From Pseudonocardiaceae bacterium (GTDB taxonomy: Bacteria > Actinomycetota > Actinomycetes > Mycobacteriales > Pseudonocardiaceae): a stretch of 10,023 nucleotides of DNA. Below the pieces are notes generated by a model that was given only the letters and a program-made list of their open reading frames with translations, ran no database searches and was not told where the DNA came from. Both the position numbers and the translations under genes were made by a program. The DNA lies in contig JAICSB010000085.1 of assembly GCA_025937115.1 (NCBI GenBank), positions 1 through 10,023 on the forward strand, in the 5' to 3' direction. Shown in pieces: positions 1 through 9,000 of this stretch. The first letter of the stretch is position 1, and each line of letters begins with the position of its first letter.

Positions 1-3000
1 AGCAGGTCAAGATCCGCGGGTATCGCATCGAACTCGGGGAGATTCAGGCCGCCCTGACCGCCCTGGACGGCGTCAAGCAGGCCGTCGTCATCGCGCGCGA
101 GGACCGCCCCGGCGACAAGCGCCTGGTGGGCTATGTCACCGAATCGAGCACCGGGACAGTCGATCCGGGCGAGCTGCGTATCGCGCTGGCCGAGCGACTT
201 CCGGAATACATGGTGCCGGCGGTGGTGGTGGTGTTGGCGGCGCTGCCGCTAACCCCCAACGGCAAACTCGATACCCGCGCCCTGCCGGCACCCGAATACC
301 AGAACGCCGGTTATCGCGCTCCGGCTAGCGCGGTCGAGGAGATCCTGGCCGGCATCTACGCCGACGTGCTCGGCATCGAGCGCGTCGGGGTCGACGACTC
401 GTTCTTCGACCTCGGGGGCGATTCGCTGCTGGCGACGCGCCTTGTCGCCCTGATCAACACCAGCCTGGATGCCGATCTCTCGGTACCCGCCTTGTTCGAG
501 GCACGCACAGTGGCCCAGTTGGCGGCCCGTATCGGTGCGGGCGCAGGTCGGCTTGAGCCGATGGTGGCGGTGGAGCGGCCCGCGGTGGTGCCGTTGTCGT
601 TTGCCCAGCAACGGTTGTGGTTCCTGGACCAGTTGCAGGGCCTCTCACCCGTCTACAACATACCGGCGGTGTTGCGGCTCAGTGGAAGCCTGGACGCCGA
701 GGCGTTGGGGGCCGCCCTCGCGGATGTGGTGGGCCGCCATGAGACCTTGCGTACGGTGTTTGCGGCGCCCACGGGAACACCGCAGCAGGTGGTTATCCCT
801 AGGGAACAAGTCGATTTCGGCTGGCAGACCATTGATGCCACCGGCTGGTCGGAAAGCCGGCTGAGTGAGGCCGTTAACGCCGCGGCACGCTATACCTTCG
901 ATCTGGCCAACGAGATCCCGTTGCGGGCAAGGCTTTTCCGCGTCGCCGACGACGAACATGTGCTGGTGGCGGTGGTGCACCACATCGCTTCGGATGGCTG
1001 GTCGATCACCGCGCTGGTGCGTGATATGGGACTGGCCTATGCCAGCCGGTGCGCGGGTCACGCGCCCGGTTGGGCGCCGTTGCCGGTGCAGTATGCCGAT
1101 TACACGCTGTGGCAGCGTGCGCAGCTCGGTGATGTGGCCGATGCCGACAGCCCGATCGCTGCGCAGCTGGCCTATTGGGAGCAGGCCCTGGCCGGGCTTC
1201 CCGAGCGGTTGGCGTTGCCCACGGATCGGCCTTACCCGCCGGTGGCCGATTACCGCGGCGCCAGTGCGGTGGTGGACTGGCCGGCCGAACTGCAGCAGCG
1301 AATCGCTCAGGTGGCCCGCGAGCACAACGCGACCAAGTTCATGGTGATCCAGGCAGCCCTGGCGGTGCTGCTGGCCAAACTCAGCGCCAGCAGCGATGTC
1401 GCGGTCGGATTCGCGATCGCCGGGCGGCGCGACCCGGCGCTGGATGAGCTGGTGGGATTTTTCATCAACACCCTGGTGCTGCGGGTCGATTTGGCCGGAG
1501 ATCCGACCGTGGCCGAGCTGCTGGCCCAGGTGCGTCAGCGCAGCGTGGCCGCCTACGAGCATCAGGACGTCCCCTTTGAGGTGCTCGTTGATCGGCTCAA
1601 CCCGACCCGAAGCCTGGCCCATTCCCCGCTGGTGCAGGTGGTGTTGGCTTGGCAGAATTTCCCCGGGCACACCAGTGACCCCGTCGCCGGGCTCGCCTTG
1701 GGGGACCTCCACGTCAACCGCTTGCCGGCGGACACTCAGTCGGCGCGCATGGATCTGACATTCACCCTGGCCGAACGCTTCGGCGAGGCCGGTGAGCCCG
1801 CCGGGATTGCCGGGGATGTGGAGTTTCGCACCGATGTGTTCGACGCGGCCAGCATCGAGGCGCTCATCGAGCGGTTGCGGCGGGTGTTGGTAGCGATGAC
1901 CGCCGATCAAAGCCAACGGTTGTCGTCGGTGGATCTGATGGATGCCGATGAGCACGCCCACCTGGACAAGATCGGTAACCGGGCGGTGTTGGCCCGGGCA
2001 GTGCCAACCGCGGCGTCGATTCCGGCGGTGTTCGCCGCTCAGGTGGCCCGCGCGCCGGAGGCGCCGGCGATCACCTTTGCAGGCCAGTCGATGACCTACC
2101 GCGAGCTCGACGAGGCGTCGAACCGGTTGGCACACTTGTTGGTCGCCCTGGGTACCGGCCCGGGAGAGTGCGTGGCGCTGCTGTTGCCACGGTCGGCCGA
2201 GGCGGTCCTGGCGGTAATGGCGGTGCTCAAGACCGGGGCGGCGTATTTGGCGATTGATCCGGCGCATCCGACCGCGCGAATGGAGTTCATGGTTGCCGAT
2301 GCCGCACCGATCGCGGCGATCACCACCACTGGGCTGGCCGACCGGTTCGACGGCTGTGGCCTGCCGGTCATCGATGTCGACGACCCGCGCATCCTCGGCT
2401 GCGCGTGCACGGGCTTGCCGGCGCCGGCCGCCGAGGAGATCGCTTACCTCATCTACACCTCGGGCACCACCGGGGTGCCCAAGGGCGTGGCCATCCCCCA
2501 CCACAACGTGACCCGGCTGCTGACGGCGCTGAATGCCGACCTGGAACTGTCGCCAGAGCAGGTGTGGACGCAGTGCCATTCGCTGGCCTTCGACTACTCG
2601 GTGTGGGAGATCTTCGGCGCACTGCTGCACGGCGGACGGCTGGTGGTGGTACCGGAGTCCGTGACACGCTCACCCGAAGACCTGCACGCGCTGCTGATTG
2701 CCGAACAGGTCAGCGTATTGAGTCAGACGCCGTCGGCGTTTTATGCGCTGCAGACCGCCGATGCGCGGGCACCCGAGCCGGGATCTCGGCTGAAGCTGGA
2801 GACGGTGGTGTTCGGTGGCGAGGCGCTAGAACCCGAGCGTCTTGGAACCTGGTTGGACCGCCACCGGCGATCACCGCGGCTTATCAACATGTATGGCATC
2901 ACCGAGACAACGGTGCATGCCTCGTTCCGCGAGATCAGCGTGGCCGACGTCGACCGCAGTGTCAGCCCCATCGGGGTGCCGCTGGTGCATCTTGGCTTTT

Positions 3001-6000
3001 TTGTGCTGGATGCGTCGTTGCGTCCGGTGCCGGCCGGGGTGGTCGGGGAGTTGTACGTGGCCGGCGGCGGGCTGGCGTACGGATACCTGGGCCGGGCTGC
3101 TTTGACCGGGTCGCGGTTCGTGGCCTGCCCGTTCGGCGGTGCGGGATCGCCCGGAACACGCATGTACCGCACCGGGGACCTGGTGTGCTGGGGGGCCGAT
3201 GGTCAGCTGGATTATCTGGGTCGCGCCGATGAGCAGGTCAAGATCCGCGGGTACCGCATCGAACTCGGTGAGATCCGGGCGGCGCTGGCCGCACTGGACG
3301 GGGTGGATCAGGCGGCGGTGATCGCGCGCGAGGACCACCCCGGTGACAAGCGCCTCGTCGGCTATGTCACTGGAGCCGCTGACCCGGCCGATGTTCGGGC
3401 CCGGTTGGGTCAGCGGCTCCCCGCCCACATGGTCCCGGCTGCGGTGGTGGTGATCGACGCGCTGCCGTTGACGGTCAACGGCAAGCTGGACACCCGGGCC
3501 TTGCCGGCACCCGAGTACACCGAGGGCGATCGCTACCGCGCCCCGGGTAACCGCACCGAGGAGATCCTGGCCGGCATCTACGCCCAGGTACTCGGGCTCG
3601 AGCGGGTCGGGGTCGACGACTCCTTCTTCGACCTGGGCGGGGATTCGCTGTCGGCGATGCGGGTCATCGCCGCGATCAACAAGTCTTTGGACGCCGGCCT
3701 TGCGGTGCGCACCGTGTTCGAGTCGCCCACCGTTGCCCGGTTGGCGCCCCGTATCGGCGGGGAGGGTGGTACGCGTAAGCCGCTGGTGGCCGGCGCGCGG
3801 CCGGCATTGGTGCCGTTGTCGTATGCGCAGAGCCGGTTGTGGTTCCTCGACAGGTTCGAGGGCGGGGTGGCGACCTACAACATGCCGACCGCGTTTCGGA
3901 TCAGCGGGGCGCTGGATGTCGAGGCGCTGACGACGGCTATCGATGACGTGATCGCCCGCCACGAGGCGCTTCGCACCATATTCCCTGACATCGACGGTGT
4001 GCCGTTCCAACAGGTGCTCCCGGCAGAGGCGGGGATGTGGCGGCGCGATGGCCTGCCGGTGGTGTCGTTGCCGGAGCAGGATGTGATCGGCGAGTTGGTG
4101 GCACTGGCGGGGTATCGGTTTGATTTGGCAACCGAGATCCCGATTCGTGCGCAGATCTATGCGGTGGGCCCCGAGCAGCATGTCGTGGGGATTGTGGTGC
4201 ACCACATCGCTTTTGACGGGTGGTCACTGGCTCCGATGGCCAGGGATATCTTCGAGGCCTATCGGGCGCGCCGGCAGGGCCAGGCCCCGCAGTTGGCGCC
4301 GTTGCCGGTGCAGTATGCCGATTACACGCTTTGGCAACGGGAGTGGTTGGGCGTCGAGTCTGATCCCGACAGTGTGATCGCCGGGCAGTTGGCTTATTGG
4401 CGGCAGGAGTTGGCTGATCTGCCCGAGGTGGTGTCGCTGCCGGCGGATCGGGCGCGCCCGCCGGTGCCCAGTTACCGCGGTGATGCGGTGGACATGCACC
4501 TCGACCCGGAGCTGTGGGCGGGGATCAAGGCGTTGGCGGCGGCGCATAACGCGACCGTCTCGATGGTGCTGCAGGCGGCCATGGTGGTGGTGTTGCACCG
4601 GGCCGGGGCCGGCGAGGACGTGGCGATGGGCACCCCGATCGCCGGGCGGACGGATGCGGCGCTGGATGAGCTGGTCGGGTTCTTCGTCAACACCTGGGTG
4701 TTGCGTGTGGGGTTGACACCCGCGCACCGGTTCAGCGAGGTGCTTGCATGCGTGCGTCAGATGGCGCTGGACGCCTACAGCAACCAGGACGTGCCGTTCG
4801 AGCGGCTGGTCGAGCAGCTCAACCCGGTGCGCTCCACGGCGCATCATCCGGTATTTCAGGTGGCCTTGGCCTTCCAGAACAATGTGCGCCCCGACGTGGC
4901 GCTCGACGGACTCAGCGTCGAGCCACTTGCGGTGGACAGCCGCACCGCCAAGTTCGATCTGGATGTCGATCTGCGGGAGGTGCCCTCCGAGGACCCGACC
5001 GCGCCGATGGCCGCCGGGGTCGTGACCTATGCCACGGATCTGTATGACCGGGCGACCATCGAGCGCTTCGTCACCTGGTTCGGGCGGGTGATCGAAGCGG
5101 TCGTATCGGATGCGTCCGTGGTGGTGGGCGACCTGGCGTTGCTGGATCGCGGCGAGCGCGATCTGGTGCTGTCGCGGTGGTCCGATGCCGGAGTTGGGGC
5201 ACCGGCAAGCGTGGCGCCCGAGTTGTTGGCCGCGGCGGTGGCCGCCGCCCCGGACGCGGTGGCGATCGTCGATCGTGCCCGGAGCGTCTCCTATCGCGAG
5301 CTCGACGAGTGGTCGACGCAGCTGGGGCGGGTGCTGATCGAGGCGGGGGTGGGCCCGGAACGCGCGGTGGGCGTTGCGATGGTCCGGTCGACGGAGCTGG
5401 TGGTGGCGTGGTGGGCGGTGCAGAAAGCCGGCGGTGTGTATGTGCCGGTGGATCCCGCTCACCCTGTCGAGCGGATCGCCACGGTGTTGGACTCGGTGGG
5501 CGCGGTGTGCGTGTTGACCTGGGATGCCGACACGGTGGCCGGGGCCGGGACGCGCCCAGTGCTGCGCGTCGACGGCCTGGACCTGTCCGGGTGGTGCGCC
5601 GAGGCGATCACCGATGCCGACCGACTCGCGCCGTTGGGACCGGATAACACCGCGTATGTGATCTTCACGTCGGGGTCCACCGGTACCCCCAAAGGGGTGG
5701 CGGTCACCCACGGCGGTCTGCCCGGGGTAGCCGCGGCGCGCGAGGCGTTCGGGCTGGGCGCGGATACCCGAATGCTGGCGGTGCTCTCCCCGACATTTGA
5801 CGCCGCGCTCGGCGAGTTATTGGTCGCGGTGGGATCGCGGGGGGCGCTGGTGGTTGCACCGCCGGAGGTGTATGCCGGTGAGGCTTTGACCGCATTGCTG
5901 CAGGAGCAACGGGTCACCGCGGCGGTGATGACCCCGACGTTGCTCTCGTCGCTGGATCGCACCCGGTTGGATGAGTTGTCCACCCTGATCGTCGGCGGTG

Positions 6001-9000
6001 AGGCCTGCCCGGACGAGTTGGTGACCGCGTGGGCGCCGGGGCGGCGCATGTTCAACGGCTACGGCCCCACCGAGGCCACTATCTGGGCCACCACTGCGCC
6101 GCTGTTGGCGGGGCAGCCGGTCCGCATCGGCACCCCGCTCCCCGGGATGCGCGCACTGGTGCTCGACGCGCGGCTGAACCCCGCCCCGATCGGGGTGGTC
6201 GGTGAGTTGTATCTGGGCGGACCGGCGCTGGCGTGCGGCTATCTGGGCCGGGCGGATTTGACCGCGGAACGGTTCGTGGCAGATCCCTACGGGCCGGTGG
6301 GCGCGCGGCTCTATCGCACCGGCGACCTGGTGCGCTGGACGCTCGATGGAACCCTGGACTATCTCGGCCGTGCCGACGCCCAGATCAAGCTGCGCGGACA
6401 CCGCATCGAACTGGGCGAAATCGAAAACACCTTGCTGGGTTGCCCGCAGGTTTCGCGGGCGGCCGCCACCGTGTATGAGAGCAAAACCGGCTCGCATCTG
6501 GTCGCCTATGTCACGCTCGAGCAGACCACCACCGCCGAGCACGACGCCGAAACCGTCGAAGCGTGGCAAAACCTGTATGACGAGGCGTATGGCGCTGACG
6601 CGGAGTCGCCGGAGTTCGGCATGGATTTCCGCGGCTGGAACAGCAGCTACACCGACGATCCGATCCCGCTTGAGGAGATGATGGAGTGGCGTTCGGCCAC
6701 AGTGGATCGGATCCTCAAGTTGCATCCCGCGCGGGTGCTGGAGATCGGCGTGGGTTCGGGGCTATTGCTTTCCCAGTTGGCTCCGGTGTGCGCCGAGTAC
6801 TGGGCGACGGACTTCTCCGCGCCGACGATCCAGCGGCTGCAGGCCGCCGTGGCTGGGCGGCCGTGGGGGGATCGGGTGCGGTTGCAGGTGCAGCCCGCCG
6901 ATGTAGCCGATGCGTTGCCGGAGGGCCATTTCGATCTGGTGGTGCTCAACTCGGTGGTCCAGTACTTCCCGAGCGCGCGGTATCTGACTGATGTGCTGGC
7001 CGTCGCGATGCGATTGCTGGGACCGGGCGGGGCACTGTTCATCGGCGACGTGCGCAACCACAGCCTGCAGGGCGCGTTTCAGACCGGCGTCGCGCTGGCC
7101 CGCACAACGGACGACGCCGCCGACGCCGCCGAGATTCGCCAACGACTTCACCACGCGATGCTCGGCGAAGCCGAATTACTGCTCGCCCCAGAGTTTTTCA
7201 CCACCTGGGCGGACGGCCAGCCGTCGGTGGCCGGACTCGACATTGAAGTCAAACGCGGAGTGGCGGACAACGAACTCAACCGGTACCGCTACGACGTCAG
7301 CATCCACAAAACCCCGGCACCGGTGCGTTCATTGGCCACCGCGGACAGCTGGGCATGGACCGAATGTGCGGGCCTGGACGGGCTGCACGACCGGTTGGTA
7401 TCTGAACGTCCCAACGCTGTCCGTGTCACGGAGATCCCCCGTGCCGGACTGATCAACGACGTCCACATCGAACACGCCCTCGCCGGCGGGCTGCCCCTGG
7501 CCGACGCACTGGCCCACGCCGACGGCGCCGAAGCCGTTGTCCCCGAACACTTGCACGGCCTTGGCAAGACCGCCGGATATCACGTCGCGGTCACTTGGGG
7601 CACACAACCGGGAACTGTTGACGCGGTGTTCATCGCTACAACTGACGCTGAGCGGACCTCGGCGCTGACCGATGTGTATCTGCCACCTGACGGGGCTCAC
7701 CGATGCAGCGCTCACGCCAATGACCCCCAAACCAACACCAAGATCACCGCGGTGCGTCAGCAATTGAGCGCGTGGTTGCCCGAATACATGGTGCCGGCGC
7801 ACATAGTGGTGCTCGACGAATTCCCGTTGACCTCCTCGGGCAAGCTCGACCGAAAGGCCCTGCCGGAACCGGTGTTTACCACCACAGCCTTCCGGGCGCC
7901 GCAGACCGAGACCGAAAAAATCGTCGCCGGCATCTACGCCGAGGTGCTGGGGATCGACAAGGTCGGGGTCGACGACTCGTTTTTCGACCTGGGTGGGGAT
8001 TCGCTGTCGGCGATGCGTCTGATCGCCGCGGTCAACACCGCTCTGGATGCCGACCTTTCGGTGCGTGCGGTGTTCGAGGCGCCCACGGTGGCCCAATTGG
8101 CGCCCCGTATCGGCGAGGGAGGGGGCCTCGAGCCGCTGGTGCCCGTTGAGCGGCCGTCGGTGGTGCCGTTGTCGTTTGCCCAGAGCCGGTTGTGGTTTAT
8201 CGACCAGTTGCAGGGGCCGTCACCGCTCTACAACGTCGTGGTGCCGTTGCGGCTGAGTGGGCGCCTGGATGCGGACGCGCTAGGTGCGGCAGTGGCCGAT
8301 GTGGTGGGCCGCCACGAGAGCCTGCGCACCCTGTTCCCGGCGATCGAGGGGGTACCCCGGCAGGTGGTTATCCCCGTGGAGCGGGCCGATATCGGCTGGG
8401 ACGTCATTGATGCCACCGGGTGGTCGGCGGGCCGGCTGGAGGACGCCATTGGCGCCGCGGTGCGCCACACGTTTGACCTGGCCACCGAAATCCCGTTGCG
8501 GGCATGGCTTTTCCGCGTCACCGACGACGAACACGTGCTGGTGGCCGTCGTGCACGAGATCGCCGCCGACGGCTGGTCGACGACCCGGCTGGTGCGTGAC
8601 ATGACTGTGGCCTACACCAGCCGGTGCGCGGGAGGAGCCCCCGACTGGGCGCCACTGCCGGTGCAGTATGTCGATTACACGCTGTGGCAGCGCGCGCAAT
8701 TTGGCGATCTCGACGACAAGGACAGCCGCATCGCCGCGCAGCTGGCCTACTGGGAGCAGACGCTGGCCGGGATGCCCGAGCGACTGCAGCTGCCCACCGA
8801 TCGGCCCTACCCGCCGGTGGCCGATCACCGCGGTGCCAGGGTGGCGCTGGAGTGGCCGGCGCAGTTGCAGCAGCAGGTCGCCCGGGTGGCCCGCGAGCAC
8901 AACGCGACCGGTTTCATGGTCACGCAGGCCGCCCTGGCAGTGCTGCTGGCCAAGCTCAGCGCGAGTTCCGATGTGGCAGTGGGGTTCCCGATCGCCGGGC

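Larger units (their letters stand above)
3..536 (+). repeat. Paralogous direct repeat, copy 1 (A8 through T domain, A0-T0)
   Basis: The end of A0 plus T0 is closely repeated at 3234-3758 (end of A1 plus T1). The first 40 bases differ at only a few third positions. The offset is about 3,231 bases at the start and 3,222 at the T-domain serine, because A1 is three codons shorter in the loop after GYVT (ESSTGTVDP in A0, GAADP in A1). Confidence 0.8.
5208..7880 (+). other. A2: adenylation domain interrupted by an N-methyltransferase
   Basis: Large adenylation domain with motifs A1 VSYREL, A2 YVPVDP, A3 [11 protein letters not shown] (5664-5696), A4 FDAALGE (5796), A5 NGYGPTEAT (6054), A7 YRTGDL (6312) and A8 [16 protein letters not shown] (6378). 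It then detours through the methyltransferase and ends at A10, [13 protein letters not shown], with Lys2614 (7842). The pocket residues read D-A-G-V-I-G-G-I-W-K, the first nine from codons 5799, 5802, 5811, 5925, 5988, 5994, 6057, 6081 and 6084. The code shares D, A, I, G, G and K with the classical Val code DAFWIGGTFK recalled from memory, but residues 239, 278, 330 and 331 differ. A branched aliphatic residue is a weak first guess. Glycine at 239, where many codes have a bulky residue, would make an unusually open pocket. Confidence 0.9.

Noticed and set aside
645..2630. Long open frame on the minus strand (661 codons)
   Set aside because: It lies exactly antisense to C1-A1. Its translation is low-complexity Arg/Gln/His/Gly-rich with no recognisable domain, which is what the complement of GC-rich coding DNA gives. 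The + frame carries all NRPS motifs.
2405..3232. Plus-strand frame of 275 codons overlapping A1
   Set aside because: Out of frame with the synthetase and made of Gly/Arg/Ala-rich filler; the in-frame reading has intact motifs A3 to A7.
5106..5208. Possible epimerisation domain or module boundary between proteins
   Set aside because: The frame continues without a stop or start, and the sequence is a normal C-to-A linker. No epimerase motifs were found here or elsewhere in the window.
2871..5711. Two further long minus-strand frames (2871-4205 and 4224-5711)
   Set aside because: Antisense shadows of A1-T1-C2-A2, with the same biased composition and no family motif.
5817..5819. TTA codon as a bldA-type developmental switch
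   Set aside because: That control is a Streptomyces feature. The sequence style suggests a mycobacterium, where a TTA codon has no known regulatory meaning.
7311..7760. Possible additional catalytic domain after the methyltransferase
   Set aside because: No catalytic motif is visible, and comparable linker segments follow the MT core in other A-MT domains before A10.
8553..8573. Reading C3 as an epimerisation domain because of its altered motif
   Set aside because: C3 has the condensation-type start [14 protein letters not shown] and [10 protein letters not shown] region, lies between a T and an A domain, and is nearly the same as C1 elsewhere.
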